Virus record (IMG/VR): IMGVR_UViG_3300046373_000082
Span: 1-38,693 of that record
Source of the DNA: a virus
Length of the DNA: 38,693 nt
Strand: one strand, 5' to 3'
Positions 7,761 to 16,854 of the stretch are shown piece after piece (the stretch's first letter is position 1; every line of letters begins with the position of its first letter). The notes beneath the pieces were generated by a model. That model had not been told where the DNA came from. It saw only the letters and a program-made list of their open reading frames with translations, and made no database searches. A program made the position numbers and the translations under genes.

Positions 7761-9514
7761 ACACCAGTCCTCAAATCACAGAGTGCAGCAGCATTGTAGG
7801 CCTTGGCATATTGCTCAGCCTTTTGCGCTTGCAGGTTTGATGCTTCAATTTCAGCGCCCGCTGCTTTCTCAACTGCCGCGCGATCAGCTTCTGGCAGCTG
7901 CTTAAGCATGGATTCGGATAGTGCAAGCTCTTCGTCATAGTCAGCTTGAGTCTGATCAAGGTCGTCCTTCTGCGATTTTACAACGTCATCGGCTCTCAAG
8001 CTGTCATTGTTTGAAATAGGATCTGGTTGTCGCACAGCGCCCTTCCTGATGGACTCACTGGCCATCATGGCTTTGCTAGGGTCTTCCAGGTCGAACAAGT
8101 GCTGCACGTCAATATCGCGACCTGTTACTGCCTGAGAAACTGCTGTTTTCAATGCGCTCTCTCGAACAGTCCAATCTGCAGTCTCAGCTTTCTCGCGAGC
8201 TGTCTGTATAGCTGGGCCTATAGGCCTCTGCTCGTAGCCCTGCATAATCTGAGAAGTACGCGCTTCAATGATTGGCTTCAGGCGCTCAGGGATTACGCCT
8301 CGATTCAGCGCGTTGAGATCTGCACGGTTCAGTTCGCCTTGACGATTTATGTCAAGGGTTGCATCAATTCCAGACGATTGAGCCTCAAGCTGGTCACGCT
8401 CCACTGCAATTGCTCGGCGAGCTGCAGACTCAGCCTTTTTCCTTGACAGTCCTTGGCCCTGAAATTCCTTTGCTCTTGCCTTGAATGTGTCATCCAATCC
8501 AAGCAAGCGCGTATCAATGCCAAGCTTCTGCGCCTTCAAATCGGCGACGTTACCAATCCGCTCGCCAGTCAAGGTCGGGATTATTTCGTCAATAGCACGC
8601 TTCTGTGCCGACGTCAGCAGAGACGCCTGGTCATCCTGAAGTTGGCGTGCCAGCGTTGTTTTCAAAGCGGTAATAGGGTCGTTATCGAATGCCCGGTCAA
8701 AGCCCGCGAGGCTTGGCGAACGTGCAGCGACTGACTCCACCGACTCCGGCGCCAGCGCTGCGCCCGGGACATCAGTTTCGGTCGCGATGTTTCTGCGCAG
8801 CCGATCAGTCACTGCGCCGCCGACGGTATGCAAGCCGCCTCCGAGGATCGCGCCGAACGCGATATTCGACAGGGAATCTGAAAGATCGTAATCGGTTTGA
8901 TCCTGACGTGCCGCGAGCAATGGTAATGGCTCGACGATTGCCGCGCCGACTGCTCCTTCAACGGCGCCGACGCCAACACGAACGCCAGCCCGCGCAAGCG
9001 GAGTTGCTGCTCGCCCAAGTAACGCCGCATAACGAGCTTCGCCAACAACTGGGACAAAAGCTGATGCGATATTGATCGGATCAATAATCGATGCGGCAAG
9101 GCCGGCAGAAAGCTGCGTCCCAAATGAACTGCCGGCACGCGCCAGAACTTGTTGTCGGGCAAGCTGTGCCTGTTGCCGTTCGATCAACACGTCAAGCGCA
9201 CCAGAACGAATCCCTTGGTCGGGGATATTCAGCTTCAGACCAAGAGAGTCGACCTTATCGCGTGCGTCCTGAGCGCTAACCAGCGGGCTGTCAGGCTCCA
9301 TCCTCGCTTGATTAGGAGCGAAGTAAGACTCAGGCCCCATGACCACAGCACGGCCTTCCTGCTCCTGAGTAAGGCCTTCCATGCGCGCAAGAGATGTTGA
9401 AGGGTTGGTTGCGAACGCCTCGTCAAAAGCCGCGCCGAATACTCCGCTTTCTGCCGGGACATCAAGAATCGTGCGGCGGTCTAACGCCGGGGCGTCACCA
9501 GCATAAATCGTCAT
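7757..9514 (-). CDS. Internal virion protein with central hydrophobic region, 585 aa
   Basis: Residues ~125-235 are rich in Ala, Gly, Val and Ile (GLAASIIDPINIASAFVPVVGEA; GVGAVEGAVGAAIVE; IAFGAILGGGL), typical of ejection proteins that become membrane-embedded. Long charged helices and coiled-coil regions follow (~330-420 and ~500-570). I infer a T7 gp15/gp16-like DNA-ejection role from composition and gene order; no catalytic domain is visible. It has ATGA overlaps with both neighbouring internal-protein genes, suggesting tightly balanced synthesis. Confidence 0.6.
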   Translation of the reverse strand: MTIYAGDAPALDRRTILDVPAESGVFGAAFDEAFATNPSTSLARMEGLTQEQEGRAVVMGPESYFAPNQARMEPDSPLVSAQDARDKVDSLGLKLNIPDQGIRSGALDVLIERQQAQLARQQVLARAGSSFGTQLSAGLAASIIDPINIASAFVPVVGEARYAALLGRAATPLARAGVRVGVGAVEGAVGAAIVEPLPLLAARQDQTDYDLSDSLSNIAFGAILGGGLHTVGGAVTDRLRRNIATETDVPGAALAPESVESVAARSPSLAGFDRAFDNDPITALKTTLARQLQDDQASLLTSAQKRAIDEIIPTLTGERIGNVADLKAQKLGIDTRLLGLDDTFKARAKEFQGQGLSRKKAESAARRAIAVERDQLEAQSSGIDATLDINRQGELNRADLNALNRGVIPERLKPIIEARTSQIMQGYEQRPIGPAIQTAREKAETADWTVRESALKTAVSQAVTGRDIDVQHLFDLEDPSKAMMASESIRKGAVRQPDPISNNDSLRADDVVKSQKDDLDQTQADYDEELALSESMLKQLPEADRAAVEKAAGAEIEASNLQAQKAEQYAKAYNAAALCDLRTGV

Positions 9515-11574
9515 GGCAGCACCATTGTTGGAGCGATCCGATATTCAGCAGGCGCCTGCGTCCCGGCGTCTATCAATTCGTTCCAGCTCTTCGTTATCGG
9601 CTTACGATCCTTGTCAAGCACGCGATAGCCGTTGACGGTGAGAGATAACCCAGTTTCATCTGCGTTTGAAACCCACTGCCCTGACGTGCGTACGGCCTCT
9701 TGAAGTTGTTGACGGTTTGTCTCTTCAGTAACGCCAGGGACGCCAGGCAGAGCAACAAGATCATCTGCCGTGATCGATTGCAATGATGCTTGCGCACCTC
9801 TGCGCACGGCGGCAGTGTCCAATGCTTTTGGAACACGATAGGTTTCGTAGAATTCGTATTTCTGATTGACCATCCCATCGGCGACTTTTTGAGCAGCCTT
9901 CTTTGGATCTGCTCCGCCAAGTACATAAGATGCTGTTGCGCGAATAGCAGTGTCATAGAAAGTGTTGAACGTTTGTTGCCCCCCGGCCTGGCCTTGGAGC
10001 GATTGAGAAAATGGTTGGAGGGCATCAGATACGGCTTCCTGAATCTCAGCCTTTTGGCCCTTTTGCAGAGGCCGGTACAGCTCTTCATCCTTAAGGGTGG
10101 CCGTGGATGCCAAACGTTCTGACAGATCCTTCGGAACTCCGCTAGCGATGACTTGAGCCTCTTTCGGCAACTTCGTCCCGATCTGTTGCATGATCTTCGG
10201 CCAGTATGCTCCCCATGTTTGCTGGTTCTGTTCGATCATCGTGGCCGCATTCTCGCCTCCATTCGGCTGCTGATAGAAACCGGCGACAATATCCTGTTCA
10301 TACGCTTTCGGCAGAATGTGAGGATTGAGAACACCAAGGTCATTTTGCTGAGCAAGAGACTTGGTTGCATAAATCTGAGCCGCCTGAGTTCTTGCCTCTG
10401 GCGTAGCTCCAGGGTCAGACATTACCGCAGCAAACTGATTGTACGATCGGGCTACATCTGGCGAATGACGCAACATGAAATCGGCAGGTTCTTTATTACG
10501 CTGAACGAGTGTTTGCTGCGCAGCTCTTACCCTTTGATCTTGGAGTCGGGCTGCATCAGCATAACCTGACGTCTGGGTCGGCTGCCTTTCGGAAAGTGTT
10601 TTTTGGATCTCTTCAGGCGGCATCATCGCGAAGTCGCGGACATCTCGGCCGTACTGACGAGCATTGTTCAGGCGGCTGATGATTGGTGCAGCCTTGTCAG
10701 CCCCAAATGCAGCGGTGATCTGAGCAGAAGATGGCGCGGAAGTAGGCTCAATGCCATCCATCAGCTGCGCCTGCACATCACCGAGTTGAAGCGATATGGC
10801 CTGACGTGCTTCAGCTGCATACTGACGCTGTCGCTGAGCTGCAAAGTCCATCAGCTTGAGTTGCTTGTCCGCGTCAAGTGCATCGAATGACCAGCGAGAA
10901 CCTTGCTTGAATGATGCGCCAGGGTTGCGATCGGCAATAGCCTGCTCAGCTGTAAAGGCGATCCCTTCGACTGTCTTCTGAATCGCATCGCGCTTGTACT
11001 CTGGGGCGATCTGCATCGCATCAACATCAGCTTTGTACTGAGCTGCGTATTGCTGAGCAAGAGCAGGATTTTGGATAACGGCCTTCTTGTAATTCTCGGC
11101 TACGGTATCTAGGCCAGCAATCTGCGATCGAGCGTTTTCCTGTGCTTGCCATTGGATAGCGCGACTACCCCAATTAGCCCGGACATCCTCTAGTCGATTG
11201 CTCAGCATGTCCTTGCCCTGCTGAGTCTTCAACCCTTCGAGCGAAGACTTTGTGTAGTCTTTGTAGTAGCTGAAGAACTTGTCAGGAAGGTCTCCATCTC
11301 CCTCCTTGTAGTTGTTTTGCATTTCAGTCCAGGCGCTCTGCAGATCTATGTCTGCCTGGCTGTTTCGCTTGGCGATCTCAAGTTTGTCCGCTTCAAGGTC
11401 TGCTTGATGCTGCTTCTGGGCAAGGTTGATCTGTTCCGCCTGCAGGCCTTGTCCTACGTCTTGAAGGCCATGCGCAATACTATTCAAGCCACTGCTGACG
11501 TCTTGCTCGCGCACTCGTGCGAACTGCTCACGGCCCTGCGAAACCTGATCTCGGTAAAACGGAATTGTAGGCAT
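9511..11574 (-). CDS. Internal virion protein, 687 aa, gp15-like by position
   Basis: A Gln/Ala-rich, mostly helical protein with long coiled-coil stretches. The first ~110 residues (HGLQDVGQGLQAEQINLAQKQ onward) are almost entirely heptad-like. The position between the short gp14-like gene and two further large internal genes matches T7 gp15 and the equivalent genes of BPP-1-like phages. It probably forms part of the ejectosome. It overlaps the upstream gene by TAATG and the downstream one by ATGA. No enzymatic motif is seen. Confidence 0.6.
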   Translation of the reverse strand: MPTIPFYRDQVSQGREQFARVREQDVSSGLNSIAHGLQDVGQGLQAEQINLAQKQHQADLEADKLEIAKRNSQADIDLQSAWTEMQNNYKEGDGDLPDKFFSYYKDYTKSSLEGLKTQQGKDMLSNRLEDVRANWGSRAIQWQAQENARSQIAGLDTVAENYKKAVIQNPALAQQYAAQYKADVDAMQIAPEYKRDAIQKTVEGIAFTAEQAIADRNPGASFKQGSRWSFDALDADKQLKLMDFAAQRQRQYAAEARQAISLQLGDVQAQLMDGIEPTSAPSSAQITAAFGADKAAPIISRLNNARQYGRDVRDFAMMPPEEIQKTLSERQPTQTSGYADAARLQDQRVRAAQQTLVQRNKEPADFMLRHSPDVARSYNQFAAVMSDPGATPEARTQAAQIYATKSLAQQNDLGVLNPHILPKAYEQDIVAGFYQQPNGGENAATMIEQNQQTWGAYWPKIMQQIGTKLPKEAQVIASGVPKDLSERLASTATLKDEELYRPLQKGQKAEIQEAVSDALQPFSQSLQGQAGGQQTFNTFYDTAIRATASYVLGGADPKKAAQKVADGMVNQKYEFYETYRVPKALDTAAVRRGAQASLQSITADDLVALPGVPGVTEETNRQQLQEAVRTSGQWVSNADETGLSLTVNGYRVLDKDRKPITKSWNELIDAGTQAPAEYRIAPTMVLP

Positions 11575-12062
11575 TAGGCAACGCTCCCGTACGAGCCATA
11601 ACCTGTTCTCTGAGAATTCAGAACACTTTTGTTACGCAGGGAATTACCGTAGCCGCCGGCTATGGAACCTACCGCTGAAAGCGTGGCGTTCTTCTTGGCG
11701 TTATTCGCTGCAATCGTATCCTGATCCGCCTGCGCAAGAAGCCCAGACGCCTGTAATTGGGCGTTGTATCGAGTATTCAGCAAGTCGAGCTGCTGAAGCG
11801 TTGCGTTCTGCCTCGCGACGTCAAGGTTAGACCCATCAAACCCAGTACCCGATTGAGCAGTCTGTGCGCGAGCCTCACCATTGAATGCTGCTTGCTGCCG
11901 GCGCAGCCTGTCCTCGTCAGCCACGCCTTGTTGCAGCGCAGATTGTGCTTGCTGTTTGGCAAGCGATGCGTTGGCGTTTGCCGCAGACGAGGCCTGCTGG
12001 CCTTGCGAAATAGCGCCATATGCGCTGATGCCAGCAATGACAAATGGAATTGCGGCTGCCAT
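11574..12062 (-). CDS. gp14-like internal virion protein, 162 aa
   Basis: The N-terminus (AAIPFVIAGISAYGAISQGQQ) is a hydrophobic Ala/Gly helix followed by a long Gln/Ala-rich helical region. This is the usual look of the short internal virion protein (T7 gp14) that forms the outer-membrane pore during ejection. The C-terminus is Ser/Gly/Tyr-rich. The start overlaps the stop of the GNAT-like gene as TAATG. Role inferred from composition and from its place before the larger internal proteins. Confidence 0.6.
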   Translation of the reverse strand: MAAAIPFVIAGISAYGAISQGQQASSAANANASLAKQQAQSALQQGVADEDRLRRQQAAFNGEARAQTAQSGTGFDGSNLDVARQNATLQQLDLLNTRYNAQLQASGLLAQADQDTIAANNAKKNATLSAVGSIAGGYGNSLRNKSVLNSQRTGYGSYGSVA

Positions 12063-12487
12063 TAGGAAAACCTCACATATTGATCTGCATCTCGGCCTTC
12101 ATATCCCCAGCCGGGCATATGGGCTTCATGTTTGAACCCAAGCATCTTTGCCCAGCGATGAGCTGCTGGAAAATCCGAGTCAACGACAAATTCCAGTCGC
12201 GGTGGGACATCGCCAATTAGAATTTCTGAAACCATGCGGTGCATGATAACGAGCCGAGATGGCGTCACATGCTTCGATATAAGCGACCAGATCATGCCTC
12301 GGCCAGGCCAGAAGTTGCATATCCCCGCACAGCAAATGACCAACCCATCATCCATGACCGTGTAACACGGCCCCAGCAAAGGACGGGCCTGAATATCGTC
12401 TTCCGTAAGGAATTCGCGCATATACTCCTGAGCCTTTTGCAGCTCAATCATTCTAGCGTGCCATGGCTCATAGGGTATTAGGCGCAT
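12062..12487 (-). CDS. gp13-like / GNAT-fold virion-associated protein, 141 aa
   Basis: The sequence has the rhythm of a GNAT acyltransferase: an N-terminal helix after the first strand, a central beta region (YTVMDDGLVICCAGI), and a C-terminal AHRWAKMLGFKHEAHMPGW segment like the GNAT motif in which a helix leads to GF. T7 gp13 and its relatives (Phage_T7_Gp13, formerly DUF2833) have this shape and lie next to tail and internal-protein genes, as here. A clear acetyl-CoA loop (Q/RxxGxG/A) is not visible, so enzymatic activity is doubtful. Its stop directly abuts the next start. Confidence 0.6.
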   Translation of the reverse strand: MRLIPYEPWHARMIELQKAQEYMREFLTEDDIQARPLLGPCYTVMDDGLVICCAGICNFWPGRGMIWSLISKHVTPSRLVIMHRMVSEILIGDVPPRLEFVVDSDFPAAHRWAKMLGFKHEAHMPGWGYEGRDADQYVRFS

Positions 12488-14695
12488 TTACCGATCCTGA
12501 GTGTTAACTTCCGGGATTATGGCATTTAGTGTAAACGGCAAGGGCTGGTCATTCACATACCAGATACGCGCCTCTTTCTCATATCCGCTGTTCCATGTCT
12601 GACGCTTGTCGCCGTCTTCAAGTGTTGGCGGAGCGCGATCCATTGGGTCACTTCCAGACCTGAAGTCGATCGTTTCAAGCTTGTCTTCCGACGGCCCGAA
12701 TTTTCCGCCAAGCGTCATCATGAACCGGAACGTGACATGGGTTATCCTCTTGATCTTGCCCTGGGCGGTTCCATCAGCGGCGCCGGCCTCTAGCCTCATT
12801 GTAGCGACCTTTGCTGGACAAGGGATGCCTACCACAAGCTTGCTGGACGGGCGGTCTAGTGTGATCTTTCCGCCGATTACCTGATTGCGCGGTCGAGGGG
12901 CGCCATCAGCAAGAACATCGACGACTTCGCCTTCAAGATGGGAAAGTCCCGATACGGTGGTGATTGGAGAGCCACTATAGGTCAGGCCGCTATCGACATA
13001 GAAAGCATCGGCAAGCGGTAGGCTGTCATCCCATTCTTCATCAAGATATTCCACATAGCGTCTGGTGATGCTGTTTATGATTCGCTTGGTAATCATCCAA
13101 ACATCGTCTCGACCGCCATCTGGAGAAGGAATCGAAACGACAGATTCTACTTCACCGTGAAATGTGTGACGGTGCCACGCCTGTACAGACTGTTCTTGGT
13201 CGAATGTGAATCCAAGTAACAGACCATCCGTGCGGACGCTCCAAACTATGCTGTATGGGTCTTGCTGGAAGCATGCTTGAGTGATTCGGTAACCCCTTCG
13301 GAAGAAGTGCGGAGCCAGTGCTGACATGTCCGCGCCGTCGTAAGAGTCTCTGCTGAAATCGTATTGATAGGTGCGCAGTTTACGACCACTGCGTTGCGCG
13401 AACATGATCGTGGCGCCGGCAAAGACAGGTGTCATACCTGATGAGCCGTAGTTCGATTGCTTGGTGATCTTTACGTTCCCGGGGCCAAACGCCTCGTTGG
13501 TTGTCATCTCGCGCACGGCATGCTCTGCGCCTGAGGTGCCTACCAGCAAAGCATCCGCCGGGGCTAGCCATTGGATCGTGTCTATCTTGTCGGAGTCGAT
13601 ACGGATCGAGATCGCCTGATCAGCAACAACATTTCCGCCAGCATCTTTTGGGCTGAAGTCTTCAAAGTCGCCGGCAACCGAGAACCACAACTTTTGGTCA
13701 GATGCCCGGGCAAAACAGAGACGCTCACGGAAAAAAGTCACATGCGACGGCCAGCCTGCCTGGCTGTTCCATGAGCTAAAGGCCCATCGATTACTCGGCG
13801 TAGATACGGCGCCATTTGGGAACGGGCTGTCGATAGAGCCGACAACAACTGTCGGGCTGGTGTAGCCCGTTATCAATGCCCATCCATAACCTGGGTCAAG
13901 GAACTGCCAATTGATTACGCCATCAGATCGAGTCCCAAGAGTGTGCACAGGTCGCACGGAACCGGTTGTCCCGGCGTTCGTAGCTTTGTAGTTTTTACCA
14001 TCACTGCGGACGATCTGGTTTAGTGTGACTGTCTTGCTGACTTCCCATTGCGTGTTTCCATCGACAATGTTTTGCTCGATCAGAATACGCTTACCAATGT
14101 CCTGAGGAGTAAAGATTGAGGCTGACGCCGTGATCGTTACTCCGCCAGTGAACGCGGTGGTACTCGCCTGCATCGTGATCGTTTGGTCAGGATTGATGTC
14201 CTCGAATGGCCCCCCCTGAACATCCATAACCGACAAGACGAAAGTGTTTGGCCCGGTTCGTGAAAGCTTGCGCGTCTGGAAATTTGGGTGAGCAATGTAG
14301 AGAACATCAGCCGATTGCACGAAACTCAGCGCAAAAGAACCATCAGGTCGCACAAGATCCGGGGTCGTATACGGGCTTGCAATCTCGACAGGCGACAGAC
14401 CTGATACAACAGCTGCATGGTTAGCAAAAAACCGGATGTAGAATTGCCCGAACTCAAGGACATATGCCTGATCCGAAGCCACTTCGAATGGAACCAACCA
14501 CGTCTTGACGCCAGAGCTTTTAACCTCGGCGACGAAGTGAGACCCGGCACGGCGCCGGACTGGCCCCTGAACCAATGGGATGCAGTTCTCCATTCGGTAG
14601 CAACTGTTGCCGTACTTTGCCAGATCAGTGCGCCCTGACAGCTCAGGCGCCCACTCACCAGCGTTGAAGCTGCTTTGAATCGGCGTTGCTTTCAT
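12488..14695 (-). CDS. Tail tubular protein B / nozzle-like, 735 aa
   Basis: The start (IQSSFNAGEWAPELSGRTDLAKYGNSC...PLVQGPVRRRAGSHFV) is highly typical of the tail nozzle family that includes T7 gp12-like and BPP-1-like proteins. It is long and beta-rich, with many Trp/Tyr motifs (WLVPFEV, WHRHTF) expected of a propeller-like nozzle. It forms the distal tail tube below the adaptor and contacts fibres. It sits immediately after the tail tubular A-like gene (ATGA overlap), the usual podovirus pairing. Confidence 0.8.
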   Translation of the reverse strand: MKATPIQSSFNAGEWAPELSGRTDLAKYGNSCYRMENCIPLVQGPVRRRAGSHFVAEVKSSGVKTWLVPFEVASDQAYVLEFGQFYIRFFANHAAVVSGLSPVEIASPYTTPDLVRPDGSFALSFVQSADVLYIAHPNFQTRKLSRTGPNTFVLSVMDVQGGPFEDINPDQTITMQASTTAFTGGVTITASASIFTPQDIGKRILIEQNIVDGNTQWEVSKTVTLNQIVRSDGKNYKATNAGTTGSVRPVHTLGTRSDGVINWQFLDPGYGWALITGYTSPTVVVGSIDSPFPNGAVSTPSNRWAFSSWNSQAGWPSHVTFFRERLCFARASDQKLWFSVAGDFEDFSPKDAGGNVVADQAISIRIDSDKIDTIQWLAPADALLVGTSGAEHAVREMTTNEAFGPGNVKITKQSNYGSSGMTPVFAGATIMFAQRSGRKLRTYQYDFSRDSYDGADMSALAPHFFRRGYRITQACFQQDPYSIVWSVRTDGLLLGFTFDQEQSVQAWHRHTFHGEVESVVSIPSPDGGRDDVWMITKRIINSITRRYVEYLDEEWDDSLPLADAFYVDSGLTYSGSPITTVSGLSHLEGEVVDVLADGAPRPRNQVIGGKITLDRPSSKLVVGIPCPAKVATMRLEAGAADGTAQGKIKRITHVTFRFMMTLGGKFGPSEDKLETIDFRSGSDPMDRAPPTLEDGDKRQTWNSGYEKEARIWYVNDQPLPFTLNAIIPEVNTQDR

Positions 14696-15291
14696 AGGCG
14701 CGAGATCATCCAGGATTCGTCAGGAAGTTGCTGAGGCGGGTTTTCTACTGCATCCACTCTAAGGGCCATACGCATTGTTTCCTGGTACTGCTGCTGGATC
14801 GACTGCAACTTCGTATTTGATTGAGTGATTCGCTCGCAAGCTTCCAGCGCAAGCCGGCAAGCAAACGCCTCAACGAAAAGCGAGTCATAGAGGCCGGTGT
14901 CGTCAACTCTCGATATGTAACGGATGTCGAGAGGCGCATCGTAGTCTGTCAGAAGCTTGCGGCCTTCAATCTGGAACTGGCTCATTGGTCCTGTTACCCA
15001 GTCTTGACCGCCCCACCAATACCATTCTTCAGCAACCTGAATAATTCTCAGGCTGTCTGAAGGTAATTGGTATTCGAATTTGAAGCCGAAAGCCGGCACG
15101 CTTGCCAGCCTCGGCAGTGATACACGTTGAACAGCGAAGTTCCAGACATGCGCCCGCAGCTCTGCATCCCGGCATGAGTTATACAAGCTGTTGATCGTCC
15201 GGGCGCGCTCTGTGTCGTCTAGCAAGTCGATGATACGATCATCGCCCAACTTGGTTAGAGCGCGGTTAGCAATGTCTGTCTTCGATGCCAT
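14692..15291 (-). CDS. Tail tubular protein A / head-tail adaptor-like, 199 aa
   Basis: KTDIANRALTKLGDDRIIDLLDDTE at the N-terminus, then NSLYNSCRDAELRAHVWNFA, is the signature of T7 gp11-like tail tubular A proteins (about 200 aa, as here). These form the dodecameric gatekeeper between portal and nozzle. GAGGT lies 4 nt before the ATG. It overlaps the nozzle gene by ATGA. Confidence 0.8.
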   Translation of the reverse strand: MASKTDIANRALTKLGDDRIIDLLDDTERARTINSLYNSCRDAELRAHVWNFAVQRVSLPRLASVPAFGFKFEYQLPSDSLRIIQVAEEWYWWGGQDWVTGPMSQFQIEGRKLLTDYDAPLDIRYISRVDDTGLYDSLFVEAFACRLALEACERITQSNTKLQSIQQQYQETMRMALRVDAVENPPQQLPDESWMISRL

Positions 15292-15298
15292 ATTGACC

Positions 15299-15769
15299 TC
15301 AGGAGAGTGGCTGACTCACACAGTTACCCAAAACAGCGCGGGTTCCGTTCGTGCGCCTTACCGCGTAATACCACCCGATAGGCAGAGTGGCTACAAGCTG
15401 GTTTTCTTGGTCAAGACCCATGCCCACAGCAAGCGCAATCCCAGTGATGCCAAAGATTGCCTCTGCTACCTTGATGCTCGATCCAGTGCCGCTCGCGACT
15501 TCAGAGGCCACTGCGCCGATCCTCAGCTCTACAGTGTCAGTATACGTCGCTGCTACCGTGATGCTGTATGTCGCCCGCGTCATAATCGATATCTGGGCTG
15601 GCTTTGTCGGATCAGCGGCTTGCGCGGCGACCCCAAACACAGGCGTCACAACTGTCGGCGTATTGGGCGTGAATGGTGTCCCAGGGGCTCCAGGGGCGCC
15701 ATTCGTTCCGTTTGTCCCATTAGTCCCATCTTTCCCTGGAATACCTTCAATAGCTTCAGTGCTTGGCAT
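15299..15769 (-). CDS. Collagen-like virion protein, 156 aa
   Basis: Residues ~10-31 form seven consecutive Gly-X-Y triplets (GKDGTNGTNGTNGAPGAPGT), a short collagen-like triple-helix region. A Pro/Thr hinge and an Ala/Thr/Val-rich beta domain (~45-156) follow. Similar proteins in other phages are trimeric capsid decorations or small fibres. It lies between head genes and tail tubular A, so it is probably a virion surface protein. Part of the repeat is encoded by near-identical tandem codons and may vary in length by slippage. Confidence 0.55.
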   Translation of the reverse strand: MPSTEAIEGIPGKDGTNGTNGTNGAPGAPGTPFTPNTPTVVTPVFGVAAQAADPTKPAQISIMTRATYSITVAATYTDTVELRIGAVASEVASGTGSSIKVAEAIFGITGIALAVGMGLDQENQLVATLPIGWYYAVRRTNGTRAVLGNCVSQPLS

Positions 15770-15773
15770 GGGA

Positions 15774-16100
15774 TCACCCGTAAAAGCTGATGTTTAGTTT
15801 GGCGCCTGCTGCCTCTTGGATGATGCGCACCGCACTCAACGTGGTGTCGAGTTTTAGCTCGCCGGTGGTTGTCAGCCTCATCCCTGTGGTAGCCGTTGGG
15901 TTCACGCCATCATCTCTCCACCGAACTGGCGCGCCTTCTACCTGAACAAGCGCAAAGTTCGCACCGGTCGGAACCGTGAGAGAGACGACAGAGCTGACGT
16001 CGGTGATCTGGGCATATCCCAAAGGGAACATCTGCCCTGGAGTTGTAGCCACCGTGAAAGCATCAGTGCCGTCTGATCTGACCTTCTTCCGATTGGTCAT
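15774..16100 (-). CDS. Hypothetical virion-region protein, 108 aa
   Basis: The start at 16100 (MTNRKK) is chosen because AAGGA lies 7 nt upstream; a longer reading from 16139 overlaps the previous gene and lacks a site. The protein is mostly beta (MFPLGYAQITDVSSVVSLTVP, MRLTTTGELKLD) with a basic N-terminus. This looks like a small structural or decoration protein, but no family is recognised. It lies between the 65-aa gene and the collagen-like gene. Confidence 0.55.
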   Translation of the reverse strand: MTNRKKVRSDGTDAFTVATTPGQMFPLGYAQITDVSSVVSLTVPTGANFALVQVEGAPVRWRDDGVNPTATTGMRLTTTGELKLDTTLSAVRIIQEAAGAKLNISFYG

Positions 16101-16110
16101 TTCCGTGTCC

Positions 16111-16308
16111 TTACGAGTTAACTGGAGGCCATGGCTCACGCTGGATGCGCGTAACCAGTTCGGTAAGAAGGACGATCGCGTCTTCCTTCTTTGTCAGCTT
16201 TGCGTCATCGATGAGCAACTGAAGACCGGCGGTCGCACCAGATCCGGTTGTGATGACTACTTGCGAATAATGCTGACCAACATCAATTGCGTATTGTCGC
16301 TGTGCCAT
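16111..16308 (-). CDS. Hypothetical small protein, 65 aa, head region
   Basis: A strong AAGGAGT sequence precedes the ATG. The protein has a beta N-terminus (QYAIDVGQHYSQVVITTG) and an amphipathic C-terminal helix (KEDAIVLLTELVTRIQ). It is unrecognised. It is the first gene after the UUCG hairpin that follows the capsid and cement genes, so it and the following tail genes may be expressed at a lower level. Confidence 0.55.
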   Translation of the reverse strand: MAQRQYAIDVGQHYSQVVITTGSGATAGLQLLIDDAKLTKKEDAIVLLTELVTRIQREPWPPVNS

Positions 16309-16326
16309 GTTCTTACTCCTTAAAGG

Positions 16327-16353
16327 AAACCGGCGTCCGAAGACGCCGGGTTT
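16327..16353 (-). terminator. UUCG-capped hairpin after the cement gene
   Basis: On the minus-strand transcript an 8-bp perfect GC-rich stem closes a C(UUCG)G tetraloop. The stem extends by three A-T pairs past one bulged G, and a T-rich tract (TTTCCTTT) follows. This is a good intrinsic terminator, or a 3'-end stabiliser, just downstream of the major capsid and cement genes. It probably terminates only partly, since the genes beyond it are virion genes needed from the same operon. Confidence 0.65.
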
Positions 16354-16356
16354 GGC

Positions 16357-16842
16357 TTACTCGACCCAGTGAATATCCATCGAGATGTTGGCGGCGGTCG
16401 AGCCGGACGTGGTGGCCAGCAAAGCGATGTCTACCGACTTGCCTGGATCGGTCGCGAGGCCCAGAAGCTGCCACAAGGTCTTCTCAACGTCTGCAGCACC
16501 GGGTAGAACTGTCTTGATCCCAGCAGTCGAGAGATCGAGCGCAGCGCCGAACGAAGTCAGGTTAGCGATGACTACGCCAGAGTTGGCGGTCGGCGTGTCA
16601 TAACCAGCCAGCTGGAAGGCAGTGCCGCCAGTGATGGCAGCGTCGGAGTTGACGGTGATGGAGCGAATGATCGCGTTCGATGGCAGGCGCGCAAAGCGGA
16701 ATACCGAGTTGTTGCTGTCGGATGCCGCCTTGATAACGAAGCCAATGGAACTGAGAACGCGAGCGCGGGCCAGTTTGCGGTCACTCAGAACGCCAGCATC
16801 GGCGTTAGTGATGACCGTGGACTTGGTGTTTACGAGAGCCAT
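16357..16842 (-). CDS. Bbp16-like capsid cement protein, 161 aa
   Basis: Ala/Thr/Ser-rich and beta-dominated (SIGFVIKAASDSNNSVFRFARL, IIRSITVNSD, GTAFQLAGYD, VDIALLATTSG). Size, composition and position directly after the major capsid gene match the cement protein of Bordetella phage BPP-1 (Bbp16), a jellyroll that stabilises the shell. The binding site AAGGGGA precedes the ATG, and the start follows the capsid stop by 12 nt. Assignment is from memory of that family. Confidence 0.65.
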   Translation of the reverse strand: MALVNTKSTVITNADAGVLSDRKLARARVLSSIGFVIKAASDSNNSVFRFARLPSNAIIRSITVNSDAAITGGTAFQLAGYDTPTANSGVVIANLTSFGAALDLSTAGIKTVLPGAADVEKTLWQLLGLATDPGKSVDIALLATTSGSTAANISMDIHWVE

Positions 16843-16854
16843 GAGTCAGTCCCC

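Noticed and set aside
7231-7905. 224-aa plus-strand frame antisense to the internal protein genes
   Set aside because: Ser/Arg-rich composition typical of the antisense of a coding region; spans a junction between two well-supported genes.
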